Made by a program: the position numbers and the translations under genes
Part shown: piece by piece, positions 55,426 to 64,000 of the stretch
Numbering within the stretch: position 1 is the first letter of the stretch
How the letters are laid out: each line of letters begins with the position of its first letter
The notes under the pieces: generated by a model
Database searches by the model: none
What the model saw: the letters and a program-made list of their open reading frames with translations, nothing else
Told to the model about the DNA's origin: nothing
Origin: Pseudomonas sp. CC6-YY-74
Lineage (GTDB): Bacteria > Pseudomonadota > Gammaproteobacteria > Pseudomonadales > Pseudomonadaceae
Reading direction: 5' to 3'
Assembly: GCF_002025205.1 (NCBI RefSeq)
Contig: NZ_CP019947.1
Location: 193,501 to 257,500, forward strand
Length of the DNA: 64,000 bases

Positions 55426-56352
55426 TCATTGTTGCTCTGCACTACCTTTCTGCTCGGGTTTGAGGACCAGTAAATCACAGTCCACGCTCTCCAGAATGCG
55501 CTCCGCGGTATGCCCGATCAGGGCCGTATCCAGGTGGCCGCGAGCGATGGCGCCCATCAGCAGCAGATCGACATGCTGCTCACGAACAAAGCGTGGCAGG
55601 ACTTCTTCGGCAAAGCCCTCGATCAGGTGCGTGTCGGGCGTGGCGATCGGGTATTGGCCGAGCAACTGGGCAAAGGCTTCACTGTGCTGGGCGGCGCAGC
55701 GGGCGACATAGTCGTCGTAATTGGCGAGCAGTTCGGCATCGAACATCAGGGTGTGCGGCAGGGGCGAATAACTGTGCAGGTAGTGAGCCTGCATGCCCAG
55801 TTGCCGGCTCAGCTCGCTGGCTGCGCGGATCAGTTGATGATCGAGCGCCGCCGGTTTGTCGGCGCTGTGCAGTGGATCCAGCGCCGCACACAGGCTATGG
55901 CCCTGCCACTCGGCATGGTGCACCAGCCATAGCGCTACCGGGCAATGGCGGATCAACTGCCAGCAACTGTTGGTCAGCAGCAGCCGACGTAGCCGGCTGT
56001 CATGCGCGGCGGACTTGAGCACCAGATCTGGCGCCAGCTCTGCCACTTTCTCCAGCACCAGCTTGTGCAGCGGCCTGCCCCAGCGCACGTCCAGGTGCAG
56101 CTCCAGGCCCTCGGCCCGCAGTGGCGCGGCCAGCTCCTCCAGCCATGCCGTGCCACGTTCGAGCAAGGCGGCCCGCCCCCGGCTTTGCATGGCCGTATCG
56201 AACAGGTGGCCGGCTTCCAGGGTGGCGTTGTATTCGACCAGCAGCAGGTGCAATTGCGCGCGGCTCTTGCGTGCCAGCCATAGCGCCCGCTCGAGTGCCG
56301 GCTGGTGTATCTGCTGGGGATCGATGACAACCAGTAGCTGTTGCAGATTCAT
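55426..56352 (-). CDS. UspE-like tandem universal stress protein
   Basis: A 308-residue protein with two USP domains (about 1-150 and 160-300). The second domain has LLLMGAIARGHLDTALIGHTAERILES, a variant of the nucleotide-binding G-x2-G-x9-G(S/T) motif (here GAIARG..IGHTAE). USP proteins act in stress and anaerobic survival. The ATG at 56352 starts MNLQQLLVVIDPQ; the longer upstream frame begins at a poor start. It lies 55 bases upstream of pykA on the same strand. Confidence 0.88.
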   Translation of the reverse strand: MNLQQLLVVIDPQQIHQPALERALWLARKSRAQLHLLLVEYNATLEAGHLFDTAMQSRGRAALLERGTAWLEELAAPLRAEGLELHLDVRWGRPLHKLVLEKVAELAPDLVLKSAAHDSRLRRLLLTNSCWQLIRHCPVALWLVHHAEWQGHSLCAALDPLHSADKPAALDHQLIRAASELSRQLGMQAHYLHSYSPLPHTLMFDAELLANYDDYVARCAAQHSEAFAQLLGQYPIATPDTHLIEGFAEEVLPRFVREQHVDLLLMGAIARGHLDTALIGHTAERILESVDCDLLVLKPEQKGSAEQQ

Positions 56353-56524
56353 GGCCTGGACCTCGCTGTGGGTTAGCTGCACATTGCAACGCATGGGGGC
56401 GCTGCTGGCGTTGATCTGTATCAGCTTAGTGGACAGGCAATTCCTTGGCGCCTGAACCGGGTGTCGGTGTGCCCTGCAGATTTTGCCGTGTCAGTCGATA
56501 CACTGCTCATTGGAGGAGAGACCC

Positions 56525-56899
56525 ATGCGAACCCTGTTGATTCTGATCCTGGCGCTCAGCGCCGCCGGTTGTACCCGATGGTCGCTCGACCACCATTTGA
56601 ACAACGCCTATCGCGCCTATGAGCGGGGCGATTGTCCGCAGGTCATTCTGGAGTTATCCCAGGCCGAGCGCAAAAGCCGATCGCGTGGCTACCTGCAGCC
56701 GGAGATATCCTTGCTGCGCGGCCAGTGCCTGGAGCGGCAAAACCTGTTCGTCGATGCGGCGCAGACCTATGAGTTCCTCATCAGTCGTTATCCTGCCAGC
56801 GAATACGCGTTCCGCGCCCGCGCCCGCCTGGAAACCTTGCAGCAGCTGGGACATTACCGTCCTGCTGGAGCGGCCAAGGCGGCATCCACGGCACTCTGA
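56525..56899 (+). CDS. TPR-like lipoprotein
   Basis: A 124-residue protein with lipobox LSAAGC (Cys16) after a short signal peptide. Helical repeats YRAYERGDCPQVILELSQAE and LFVDAAQTYEFLISRYPASEY look like TPR/Sel-type repeats. It should be anchored in an inner or outer membrane. The ATG at 56525 is preceded by GGAGGAGA. Function is unknown. It is divergent from the USP gene. Confidence 0.82.
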   Translation: MRTLLILILALSAAGCTRWSLDHHLNNAYRAYERGDCPQVILELSQAERKSRSRGYLQPEISLLRGQCLERQNLFVDAAQTYEFLISRYPASEYAFRARARLETLQQLGHYRPAGAAKAASTAL

Positions 56900-56971
56900 C
56901 CGCCGGTCGCCGAGGTTGGTAACGGGTTATTGCAGGGGTAAGCTGAAGCATTATTTCAGGGAGGAAAAATC

Positions 56972-57394
56972 ATGCGTGTGTTGCTCTGTCTGTTGTTGCT
57001 GCCGGGATTGGCGGCAGCGCAGGTTTATCGCTGGGTCGACGCCAATGGCCACGTGCATTTCGATCAGCGGCCTGTTGCGCCTGGGGCCGAGCAGGTCGAG
57101 ATCAGGCCGCAGGTGATCGAGCGCGACGATCTAACACGTCAACGCGAGGAGCGTACCGCGCGCTTCTATGAGGCCCGCCGTGCCGAGCAGGCGCAGGCTT
57201 CGGCTGTGTCAGCGGAACGCCAAGCCCTACGTGCGCAGGAGTGCGCTGAGCTGCGCAAGAGGTTGGCGCAGATCCCGGAGGGACGCCGCTATTTCCACAC
57301 CGAGGTGTCTGGTGAACGGAGCTATTACGGCGATGAACAGCTTGATGCTGCTCGTCGTCAGCTGCGCGACCAAGTGTCCGAACGCTGTTCCTGA
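56972..57394 (+). CDS. DUF4124 periplasmic protein
   Basis: A 140-residue protein. A signal peptide (LLCLLLLPGLAAA) is followed by the DUF4124 core QVYRWVDANGHVHFDQRPV and a coiled, Arg/Glu-rich C-terminal part with two cysteines. DUF4124 proteins are periplasmic and of unknown role. ATG at 56972 follows an AGGGAGG RBS. It lies 72 bases after the lipoprotein gene. Confidence 0.88.
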   Translation: MRVLLCLLLLPGLAAAQVYRWVDANGHVHFDQRPVAPGAEQVEIRPQVIERDDLTRQREERTARFYEARRAEQAQASAVSAERQALRAQECAELRKRLAQIPEGRRYFHTEVSGERSYYGDEQLDAARRQLRDQVSERCS

Positions 57395-57454
57395 AACTGG
57401 TTTAAGAGCGGTAGTGCGGCCATACTTAAAGCCCATTCATAGCGATTTGCCATT

Positions 57455-57811
57455 ATGCCTATTCAGCGCCGAATAGATCGTCAGCAGTTGCCTTACTACC
57501 TGAAGGTCTTCAACCGCATAACCGACAAGCCAATGGGCTATATCGGCAATGTGTCGTTGGAGGGTCTGATGTTGATCAGCCAACTGCCGATGCTGGTGGG
57601 CGCGCGCTTCGACATGCGCTTGAAAATTCCAGGGTCGAATGCGCAACGTTTCATCGACTTCTCGGCCACGTGTCAGTGGTGCCATGAGGATGTCACCCCG
57701 GGCAGCTTCGACTCAGGTTTCGCCATGGTGGTGCCGCCAGCCGAGTTCGTCGAGATGGTCGATGCACTGCATCAATATTTCAGCTTCTACCCCATGGCTG
57801 CCTCCGCCTAG
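57455..57811 (+). CDS. PilZ-domain c-di-GMP-binding protein
   Basis: A 118-residue single-domain PilZ protein. RRIDRQQLPY supplies the N-terminal RxxxR-type motif and GNVSLEGLML the (D/N)xSxxG motif needed to bind c-di-GMP. The short length suggests an adaptor that relays c-di-GMP to a partner. A diguanylate cyclase (sadC) lies 6 kb away; no direct link is implied. ATG at 57455. Confidence 0.9.
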   Translation: MPIQRRIDRQQLPYYLKVFNRITDKPMGYIGNVSLEGLMLISQLPMLVGARFDMRLKIPGSNAQRFIDFSATCQWCHEDVTPGSFDSGFAMVVPPAEFVEMVDALHQYFSFYPMAASA

Positions 57812-57842
57812 TACTCAAACTCGTCCCCTGTGCCGCACCTAT

Positions 57843-57872
57843 AAAAAAACCGCCTCGAAAGGCGGTTTTTTA
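57843..57872. terminator. Bidirectional terminator between the PilZ gene and mqo
   Basis: A7-CCGCC / GGCGG-T6 with loop TCGAAA forms a stem flanked by A and T runs, so it can stop transcripts from both sides. Confidence 0.93.
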
Positions 57873-57886
57873 GCACTGCAGTCGAC

Positions 57887-59389
57887 TCAAGCCATTGCTG
57901 GCTCGTTGAGTTGCAGCAGTTCGTCGGAGCGCGCCTGCACCTCGCTATAGCGTTCGGCTTCGTTGGCAAGCACCTCGGCCATGGCAGGGAAGATCTCGTT
58001 CAGCTTGCTGCTCCATTGCTCGGATTTAACCTGCTCGGGGAAGCAGCGCTGAATCAGGTCGAGCATGATCGACACGGTCACCGACGCGCCTGGCGATGCG
58101 CCGAGGAGGGCGGCGATGGAGCCGTCCTGCGCCGCGACCAGTTCGGTGCCGAACTGCAGGATGCCGCCGTGCTCGGCATCTTTCTTGATGATCTGCACGC
58201 GCTGACCGGCTATTTCCAGGCGCCAGTCTTCGGCTTTCGCCTCAGGGTAGAAACCGCGCAGGGTCTTCAGGCGCTTTTCATCGGACTGCATCACTTCCTT
58301 GATCAGGTAGCGGGTCAGTTCGAAGTTGTCGCGCGCGACCGCAAGCATCGGGCCGATGTTGTTGGGGCGTATCGACAGCGGCAGATCGAGCACGGAGCCG
58401 TGACGCAGGAATTTGGTCGAGAACCCGGCGTAGGGCCCGAATAGCAAGGATTTCTTGCCATCGACCACGCGGGTATCGAGGTGCGGCACCGACATCGGCG
58501 GCGAACCCACTTCGGCCTGGCTATAGACCTTGGCTTCGTGCTGTTTGACTACTTCTGGGTTGTCGCAGCGCAACCACTGGCCGCTGACCGGGAAACCGCC
58601 GAACCCGTTACCTTCCGGGATGCCGGACATCTGCAGCAATGGCAGGGCGGCACCACCGGCGCCAAGGAAGACGAACTTGGCCTGGACCGTACGGTGGCCA
58701 CCGTTCTGCATATCCTTGATCTTGACAAGCCAGCCTTGCTGGTTGCGCTCGAGGCCGGTGACCTTCTGGCTGCATTTGACCTGTGCGTTGGGCTGTGTGC
58801 CCAGGTGGTCGAGCAGGTGTTTGGTCAGCGCGCCGAAGTTGACGTCGGTGCCTGCCATGACCCGGGTCGCAGCGATCGGTTCTTGAGGGTCGCGGCCCGG
58901 CAGCATCAGTGGCATCCACTTGGCCATGGTGGCGCGGTCTTCGGTGTATTCCATTTCGGCGAAGGCGTGGTGCTGGGTGAGCACCTTGAAACGCGCTTTG
59001 AGGAAGTCGATGCCTTCCTGCCCGCGCACGAAGCTCAGGTGCGGCACCGGGGTGATAAAGGACTTGGGCGCGCCAAAGGTGCCTTTCTCAACGAGATAGG
59101 CCCAAAACTGCTTCGACTCCTCGAATTGGGTGTTGATGGTCACCGATTTTTTGATGTCGATAGCACCATCCGCCGCTTGCGGGGTGTAGTTCAGCTCGCA
59201 CAACCCGGCATGGCCGGTACCGGCATTGTTCCAGGGGTTGGAGCTTTCTATCGCGCCGGACTCCATCAGTTCGATGACTTCCAGCTTGAGGTTCGGATCA
59301 AGTTCTTTCATGAGCACGGCCAAGGTCGCGCTCATGATGCCGGCGCCAACCAGCACCGCATCTACTGTTTCGTAATCGTTCTGCGCCAT
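57887..59389 (-). CDS. mqo: Malate:quinone oxidoreductase
   Basis: A 500-residue FAD-dependent membrane-associated enzyme that oxidises malate to oxaloacetate and passes electrons to quinone. [19 protein letters not shown] is the FAD-binding GxGxxS motif; [18 protein letters not shown] and [15 protein letters not shown] are family signatures. The ATG at 59389 follows AGGAG; the upstream in-frame start gives ten unrelated residues. Together with fumA in this window it covers two TCA steps. Confidence 0.95.
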   Translation of the reverse strand: MAQNDYETVDAVLVGAGIMSATLAVLMKELDPNLKLEVIELMESGAIESSNPWNNAGTGHAGLCELNYTPQAADGAIDIKKSVTINTQFEESKQFWAYLVEKGTFGAPKSFITPVPHLSFVRGQEGIDFLKARFKVLTQHHAFAEMEYTEDRATMAKWMPLMLPGRDPQEPIAATRVMAGTDVNFGALTKHLLDHLGTQPNAQVKCSQKVTGLERNQQGWLVKIKDMQNGGHRTVQAKFVFLGAGGAALPLLQMSGIPEGNGFGGFPVSGQWLRCDNPEVVKQHEAKVYSQAEVGSPPMSVPHLDTRVVDGKKSLLFGPYAGFSTKFLRHGSVLDLPLSIRPNNIGPMLAVARDNFELTRYLIKEVMQSDEKRLKTLRGFYPEAKAEDWRLEIAGQRVQIIKKDAEHGGILQFGTELVAAQDGSIAALLGASPGASVTVSIMLDLIQRCFPEQVKSEQWSSKLNEIFPAMAEVLANEAERYSEVQARSDELLQLNEPAMA

Positions 59390-59853
59390 TATCACTTCTC
59401 CTAAAAATGCAGCACCCAATTGACGGCCAGAGGCCTAAGCGTGAAACAACGCCTATCAGCGATCGCTGAGATGTCCCGGGGTGAGGCAGGAGGGGATGAC
59501 GGAGCATTTGCCAGCCGCAAGATCGTTCATTTTCGCCACACTCTTGTGAAGTTGTTGAAACCGTTTTTGTCACGCTCTTTTGGAGCCGTGAACCTCAAAA
59601 GCTCGTTCGCCCAGGCCTGCCTTTTTGCCCGCGCAAAACTCCCGTTGCTGGCTGCAAGGCGTTCTGCGTATGGGTAAAGCGGCTAGCCGGAAGGGGCAGC
59701 ACGAAGTGGGCGACTCTCTGGGGCGTGGCCGATGGCTAATGCATCAGCAGTACGGCGAGGCCCGATCAGGAGACGTCCTTATAATCGGGGCGCGATTATA
59801 AGACGAATACTGGGAAATTGATCGCACTCAAGTGCGTTTTCTTCTTCCTCCGG
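59390..59853. other. mqo upstream region, no gene recognised
   Basis: About 460 bases. A small plus-strand ORF here looks spurious. A hairpin CGCAC-TCAA-GTGCG with TTTT after it (59823-59840) could be a weak plus-strand terminator. The rest should contain the mqo promoter. Confidence 0.45.
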
Positions 59854-60087
59854 TCAGGCAGCTAACGCTTTGACGGCGGCCAAATGTGTCTCTGTTGGGG
59901 CGATACGCGCGCTGTTGGGAAGTGGTTTATGCAGCCAGCCGAGCTGCTGCTGATTGACCTCGATCCAGCCCAGGCCTTGTGGCGCCTGGGCTGACTGGCG
60001 AAAGGCGCGGCACAGGCCAAAACTATCGAGTAAGGCAAATGTGCGGATGTGGCGGCGTGGGGCGAGCCAGGAACGAAGGAAAAACAT
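59854..60087 (-). CDS. Small conserved protein, 77 aa, function unknown
   Basis: A basic 77-residue protein: MFFLRSWLAPRRHIRTFALL, CRAFRQSAQAPQGLGWIEV and WLHKPLPNSARI. The mixed basic start and the regular pattern suggest a real conserved Pseudomonas protein rather than a chance frame. ATG at complement 60087 with weak RBS. I do not recognise a family or partner. Confidence 0.65.
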   Translation of the reverse strand: MFFLRSWLAPRRHIRTFALLDSFGLCRAFRQSAQAPQGLGWIEVNQQQLGWLHKPLPNSARIAPTETHLAAVKALAA

Positions 60088-60255
60088 GGCATGGACTCAG
60101 GGCGGTTGACGACTAAAGTCTTATGCCAGCCAGGCATGACAACGCCGTGACAACAGCCTGGCAGCCTCGAGTCTTGTCTGCGGCGCTGTTAGCCCGTGCT
60201 GTCGCTGGGTATACTGCAGAGCAATTTTGCGCCCTACACCCATGGAGAGATGAGC

Positions 60256-60840
60256 ATGCTGCATCGCCTGTTGTTTGGTCTGATCGCTGTTGTCAGCCTG
60301 ACCCTGGTCGGCTGCGCCCACAGCCCGCAACAACTCAGCCCGCAACCCAAGATCAATGGCCCGCTGGCCGCCGTTGGCCAAGGCCAGCCGGTGGTAGTGA
60401 AGGTTGTCGACGGCCGTCCGTCGCCAGTACTCGGCACGCGTGGTGGCTTGTACCCGGAAACCAGCGCGATCGTCGTGACCGGCCAGGATATCGTGCCAAA
60501 ACTGCAAGCTCAGGCAGAAGCAGCGGTGCGCCTGCTTGGCTTCACGCCGACGCCGAACGCTTACAACGCGCCGCAACTGACCCTGACCTTGGCTGAGCTG
60601 AAGTACCAGTCGCCAAAAGAAGGCCTGTACGTCACCGAGTCCAATATCACCGCGACCTTCCGCATCGACGTGCAAAACAGCGTGCGCCGTTACAATGGTC
60701 GCTACGGCGCCTCGTTGAATCAGCGCTTTGGCATGGCGCCGAACCAGGAAACCAATACCAAGCTGGTCAGTGATGTGTTGAGCGATGCCATGACTCGCGC
60801 GTTCAAGGATCCGACCATTGGCCAAATGCTCCGCCAATAA
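60256..60840 (+). CDS. yajG: YajG-like lipoprotein
   Basis: A 194-residue lipoprotein. The signal peptide with lipobox LVGC is followed by VVVKVVDGRPSPVLGTRGG, typical of YajG proteins, whose function is unknown. A later part (LTLTLAELKYQSPKEGLYVT) covers the beta-rich domain. I chose the ATG at 60256 because the GGAG at 60244-60247 sits at normal spacing from it; an ATG six bases earlier is too close. A terminator follows at 60947. Confidence 0.85.
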   Translation: MLHRLLFGLIAVVSLTLVGCAHSPQQLSPQPKINGPLAAVGQGQPVVVKVVDGRPSPVLGTRGGLYPETSAIVVTGQDIVPKLQAQAEAAVRLLGFTPTPNAYNAPQLTLTLAELKYQSPKEGLYVTESNITATFRIDVQNSVRRYNGRYGASLNQRFGMAPNQETNTKLVSDVLSDAMTRAFKDPTIGQMLRQ

Positions 60841-60946
60841 TCGCTAGTCGATAACAAACGGCGCGTTGCGCAAGGCTGCTCAGCCAAGATCCGGCTCGTC
60901 AGGTCTTGGTTGTCAGCGACAAATCGGATAGTTCGAGAGTCAGAGG

Positions 60947-60983
60947 AAATGCCGCTCCCCGTAAGGGATAAGCGGCATTTTTT
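60947..60983 (+). terminator. Terminator downstream of the yajG-like gene
   Basis: AAATGCCGCT (60947-60956) pairs with AGCGGCATTT (60971-60980) around a 14-base loop that can fold further (CCCC..GGG), followed by more T. Confidence 0.85.
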
Positions 60984-61086
60984 CTTGATGGCACCGACGT
61001 GCGATACATGTCCGGGATTGTGCCGGATGGCTGCAGCCCATCAATCAGAGCTGCAGGTGGCCCCATCCAGGGTCTGCGCCGCACAC

Positions 61087-61128
61087 AAAAAAACGCCGCT
61101 TTCCGGTAACGGGGGAGCGGCGTTTTTT
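61087..61128. terminator. Terminator, probably for the convergent minus-strand small gene
   Basis: AAAAAACGCCGCT / AGCGGCGTTTTTT gives a 12- to 13-bp stem with A and T runs on both sides. It resembles the terminator at 60947 and faces the 69-residue minus-strand gene. Confidence 0.88.
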
Positions 61129-61174
61129 CTTGGGTGAACGGTCGTGCAGTCGTGCCGGGCTTTTTGGGGAGGAG

Positions 61175-61384
61175 TCAGGCCGCTTCGGCGTAAAACGCCG
61201 GCAAGCTGAAGCCGGTGTGTGGGTCGATGTCCTGCAGGTCATAGTGTTCATGGCCACCAAGGGCGCAATAGACCAGCCAGTGGTGGTCCTGAACGTTGAA
61301 GGACAGCTCGTTGATGACAGCTTCTTCCATCTCGTCGAGCGCATCGATCAGGTAATCACGATCAAGCGGTTGTGGGGTGAGCAT
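61175..61384 (-). CDS. Small conserved protein, 69 aa, function unknown
   Basis: A 69-residue acidic protein: DRDYLIDALDEMEEAVINEL, DHHWLVYCALGGHEHYDLQD and FSLPAFYAEAA. ATG at complement 61384 with GGAGG-like RBS (GGAGGAATTGCC). It looks like a conserved Pseudomonas gene. No role can be assigned. Confidence 0.75.
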   Translation of the reverse strand: MLTPQPLDRDYLIDALDEMEEAVINELSFNVQDHHWLVYCALGGHEHYDLQDIDPHTGFSLPAFYAEAA

Positions 61385-61746
61385 GGCAATTCCTCCGCGG
61401 GTAGGTTGGATACGCTCCCGTGCCGCGATGACGGTGGCGTAGCTGAAGAGGATTCAAAGCTTAGGCCAGGAATGTGACGATTCTCAGACGATTTTGGGAT
61501 AGCTCCTTCGTTCGTCGGAAACGAAACTTCTAAATCGGCGGACTCCAGTAAACTGCGCGCGGTTTTTTGGATCGTCCGGTGGGTTGCGGCGGTGTGAAGT
61601 GCGCCTGATGGAAGTGCTTGAGGCGGACATTCAGCGGCTATCCCTGGAGCATCGAGTTTTCCTTCCTCGAGCGATCAACCCAGTCGCTTCATTCCGTTCG
61701 GCAGCGCCGGCGTGATCGGTGCACCAATTTGATGTGGAGGTTGCTG
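61385..61746. other. Intergenic region, no gene recognised
   Basis: 362 bases that should hold the promoters of both divergent small genes. A longer in-frame extension of the downstream gene starts here but has no RBS. No other feature was seen. Confidence 0.45.
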
Positions 61747-62034
61747 ATGCCGTTGCAGGCGCTCTGGTCTGTTTTTCTTGCCCATCCCGCGCAGTCGTTG
61801 AATGCCCTTGCCCTGTTCTTCGGGCTTGCCGGGAGCTGGTTGCTGCTAGCCACCCGGGTGCGTGAGCAGCGTGCAGTGGCGCGCTTGATCGCGGGTGGCA
61901 CTGCCAAGGCGATGGTCGAGGAGGCGTGGGTGTTCGACGCCCCGACCCAGCGCCTTAACCGGTTTTTCTATCGTTTCGGTTTTGCCAGCCTGGCGGCGTC
62001 GCTCGCGCTGTCCTGGGGCAGCGCCCAGCTCTGA
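61747..62034 (+). CDS. Small membrane protein, 95 aa, function unknown
   Basis: A 95-residue protein with two hydrophobic segments (LNALALFFGLAGSWLLLAT and FGFASLAASLALSWG) around a basic middle. The ATG at 61747 has a GGAGG RBS six bases upstream; an ATG at 61732 is in frame but lacks one. I do not recognise a family. Confidence 0.75.
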   Translation: MPLQALWSVFLAHPAQSLNALALFFGLAGSWLLLATRVREQRAVARLIAGGTAKAMVEEAWVFDAPTQRLNRFFYRFGFASLAASLALSWGSAQL

Positions 62035-62114
62035 ATTGTCACGAGGCGCAGGCAATGCTTTCAAGCCAAAGCGGCAGCCCGTGGGCTGCCGCTTGTTGTC
62101 CGCCTCAAGCATTC

Positions 62115-63281
62115 CTACAGCGGCAAGCCGGCTTTTACCCGGTATTGGTTGCGCACCGGATTGGCATATTGCAGCACCAGATAAGGTTGCTGTTCGGCCG
62201 GGCAGCGAGCCAGGCGCTTGTTCCACTCGGCTTCGGCGCGGGCCAGTTCCTCGGCGGGAAATAGCTGCGCTGCACTGGGTACCTCGAGTGCCGGATCGCG
62301 TTCGTTGTACATGGCATAGGCCAGGTAATGCACGGGGAATAGCCGGTAACCGCTGAGAATCTGTCTGTCCATCTCGGCGGCCAACTGCTTGCTGTCTTCC
62401 AGGCCGCTGCTCACTGGCGCGCTGAAGTGCACGTGTACGCGACCTTTATAACCGGTGATGCCGAGGGCGATGCTCTGGTCATCTTCGCCCGGGGCTTTGC
62501 TGTAGCTGCCGCTGGTGGCGCGGGTGAACAGCTCGCAGGCCTTGGCCTGGTCGCAGGGGTCGTATTCATAGCTGATCGACACCGGGGTCAGTTTCAGCGC
62601 CGCAATCACCTCGGTAAAGGGCTCGCTCTTGCGGCTCATGTGGAACATTTTGAGGATCGCCGAGTCGGTGCGGTCGTTGCCATTCTTGGCGCGGCCCTCG
62701 GCTTGGGCGATCCAGATCGACTCGCAATCGGTGCGGATCGAGTGATTGATATAGGCCGACAGCAGTTGGTAGGCGGCGAGTTTCTCACGGCGTCCGCTGA
62801 GCGAGCGGTGCACGATAAAGCTCTTGTTCAGGCGCATCAGGTCGCTGACGAAAGGCTTTTGCAGCAGATTGTCACCAATCGCGATGCGCGGGGTCGGTAG
62901 ACCTGCGTGGTACACCGCGTAATTGACGAAGGCCGGATCCATGACGATGTCACGGTGATTGGCCAGGAACAGGTAGGCGCTGCCGGCCTTGAGTTGCTCG
63001 ACTCCGGAATAGGTCACGCCATCGGTGGCGCGCTCGATGCTCTGGTCGATGTAAACCTCAACTTTCTCCTGCAGCGCCGCTACCGAGGCAACCTTGCTGA
63101 ACTCAAGACGCAGTCGATAGGCTATAAGTGGTTTAAGCAGCCAGCCGAGTGCTGCGGCCAGGCGGGGGAAGCGATACTGGGTGAGGATGTCGAGAAACTC
63201 GTCGTCTGCCAGCAAGCGCGCCAGAACAGGGGGTACTTCGGAGTCGGCGTAAGGTCGGATGGCATCGAATTCGCCCATCAT
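62115..63281 (-). CDS. PlsC-like glycerolipid acyltransferase
   Basis: A 388-residue protein with the acyltransferase motif NHRDIVMDP (HX4D) and a second block IWIAQAEGRAKNGND in place of FPEGT. The long flanking regions set it apart from the short OlsA-type PlsC proteins. It may acylate lysophosphatidic acid or another lipid. Two ATGs (63281 and 63278) are adjacent. There is no operon partner on this strand. Confidence 0.82.
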   Translation of the reverse strand: MMGEFDAIRPYADSEVPPVLARLLADDEFLDILTQYRFPRLAAALGWLLKPLIAYRLRLEFSKVASVAALQEKVEVYIDQSIERATDGVTYSGVEQLKAGSAYLFLANHRDIVMDPAFVNYAVYHAGLPTPRIAIGDNLLQKPFVSDLMRLNKSFIVHRSLSGRREKLAAYQLLSAYINHSIRTDCESIWIAQAEGRAKNGNDRTDSAILKMFHMSRKSEPFTEVIAALKLTPVSISYEYDPCDQAKACELFTRATSGSYSKAPGEDDQSIALGITGYKGRVHVHFSAPVSSGLEDSKQLAAEMDRQILSGYRLFPVHYLAYAMYNERDPALEVPSAAQLFPAEELARAEAEWNKRLARCPAEQQPYLVLQYANPVRNQYRVKAGLPL

Positions 63282-63391
63282 GCTCTCTTGTCGTGGTTGG
63301 CTGTGGTTAACAGAATGTTGAGGAGGGTGGTTCCGTGCTTGGGACCAGCGATAGACCGGCGATTATACCTACAAGTCACATGGAGACCGCG

Positions 63392-63574
63392 ATGCTGGAA
63401 AGTCAGCTCTATCAATGCCCGTACTGTGGCGAGTCGGTCGAAGCCCTGCTTGACCTTTCCGCCGGTGATCAACAGTACATCGAGGATTGCCCGGTGTGCT
63501 GTCGGCCCATTGTCTTCGATTTGCAAACCGATGGCATTGACTGGACGCTCGATGTACGTGGAGAAAACGACTGA
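63392..63574 (+). CDS. CPXCG motif-containing cysteine-rich protein
   Basis: A 60-residue protein with two metal-binding CxxC pairs: CPYCGE (Cys9, Cys12) and DCPVCCRP. The family is defined by the CPXCG motif and has no known function. The ATG at 63392 has a GGAG RBS at 63382 and gives the family length. The stop overlaps the next gene (TGATG), so they are coupled. Confidence 0.9.
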   Translation: MLESQLYQCPYCGESVEALLDLSAGDQQYIEDCPVCCRPIVFDLQTDGIDWTLDVRGEND

Positions 63575-63834
63575 TGCAGCGTATTTACGAGCCGCAGGAC
63601 GTGCTGGAAGGCGAATTGCTGCTGGGCATGCTGGCCAGCGAGGGCATCGAGGCCCACCTGACCGGCCAGCACCTGCTCGGCGGGGTCGGCGAGCTGCCGG
63701 CCTGCGGCCTGCTTGGCCTGATGGTTGGCGATGTAGAGGCCGAACGCGCGCAGCAGTTGATCGCCACGTACAATACTGCGCAACCGCTGGCCAATGATGA
63801 GCCCGAGAATTTCCAGGGCGTGCTGCTCTGCTAA
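63574..63834 (+). CDS. DUF2007 protein (putative signal-transducing protein)
   Basis: An 86-residue DUF2007-type protein: MQRIYEPQDVLEGELLLGML with ASEGIEAHLTGQHLLGG, then the VGDVEAERAQQLIATYN helix. The fold is a small ferredoxin-like domain (GlnB-like). Function is unknown. It overlaps the CPXCG gene by one base, a conserved pair in Pseudomonas. Confidence 0.88.
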   Translation: MQRIYEPQDVLEGELLLGMLASEGIEAHLTGQHLLGGVGELPACGLLGLMVGDVEAERAQQLIATYNTAQPLANDEPENFQGVLLC

Positions 63835-64000
63835 TTCCTCCCGCGTGGGGGGCTGGGCGTGTAGGGTGAGTCACGCGCACCTGATGCCTTCTGCCACTGG
63901 CCCGGTCTGCCCTGGCCTGGTTGAGCGCCAGAGTGTGGCGCGCCGGCCCCTGAGCCTTTACGTGTGATCCATTCAACAGTCGGCATTACCTGGCCGCTGC

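Overview
The window is high-GC proteobacterial chromosome, almost certainly from a Pseudomonas. Several blocks have the content and order of Pseudomonas core genome: fumA / sadC / ferredoxin reductase / enoyl-CoA hydratase / pykA / universal stress protein, olsB-olsA, aapJQMP, rhlB, mqo, and the CPXCG - DUF2007 pair. I see no tRNA, rRNA, CRISPR array, complete insertion sequence or phage gene. The species cannot be fixed from the sequence alone.

Layout. 0-3.4 kb: end of a molybdenum hydroxylase operon (large subunit, XdhC, a frameshifted MoaA-like enzyme, MocA). 3.5-10.6 kb: minus-strand genes for a DUF2157-type membrane protein, RhlB, an M19 dipeptidase, a GGDEF relic, an acyl-CoA synthetase and a carboxylesterase. 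10.6-15.3 kb: the aapJQMP amino-acid ABC transporter, preceded by a sigma-54-like promoter, a hairpin and a terminator that together look like a small RNA or attenuated leader. 15.3-20.3 kb: ArsR regulator and old yellow enzyme, AcpH, a P2-type cation ATPase. 20.6-23.3 kb: ornithine-lipid genes olsBA and an acyl-CoA-dehydrogenase-like protein. 23.5-28.2 kb: a frameshifted beta-lactamase-fold hydrolase with a small partner, a phospholipase D/cardiolipin synthase, a DJ-1/PfpI protein, a ribbon-helix-helix protein and an FKBP isomerase. 28.6-32.2 kb: a zinc-ribbon membrane protein with an HEFGH motif, and an MFS exporter divergent from its LysR regulator.

32.2-40.6 kb is the accessory part. It holds a choline transporter (betT) and choline dehydrogenase (betA), bounded by a full LysR gene on one side and an internally deleted second copy of that gene on the other. 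Next comes a visibly lower-GC module: a LysR regulator divergent from a GBBH-like 2-oxoglutarate dioxygenase and an HD-domain oxygenase, which best fit TmpA/TmpB (2-trimethylaminoethylphosphonate to glycine betaine plus phosphate). Both blocks therefore point at quaternary-amine metabolism.

40.7-47.3 kb is one minus-strand array: thermostable-hemolysin-family protein, AMP-dependent ligase, heme-oxygenase-like diiron protein, short-chain dehydrogenase, TPR protein, response regulator and sensor kinase. The first four overlap and should be one operon. The ligand pattern of the diiron protein matches HDO oxygenases, so I read this as an uncharacterised small-molecule or lipid-modifying pathway with its own two-component system. 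It is the best candidate for an undescribed system here.

47.6-64 kb is mostly conserved core: an rRNA-type methyltransferase, class I fumarase, the diguanylate cyclase SadC, ferredoxin reductase, enoyl-CoA hydratase, pyruvate kinase, a UspE-like protein, small lipoproteins, a PilZ protein, malate:quinone oxidoreductase, a YajG-like lipoprotein, an acyltransferase and small conserved proteins. Clear rho-independent terminators separate the convergent units. Two gene breaks (moaA-like and the beta-lactamase-fold hydrolase) each look like one missing C in a C-run, so assembly error must be excluded before calling them pseudogenes.
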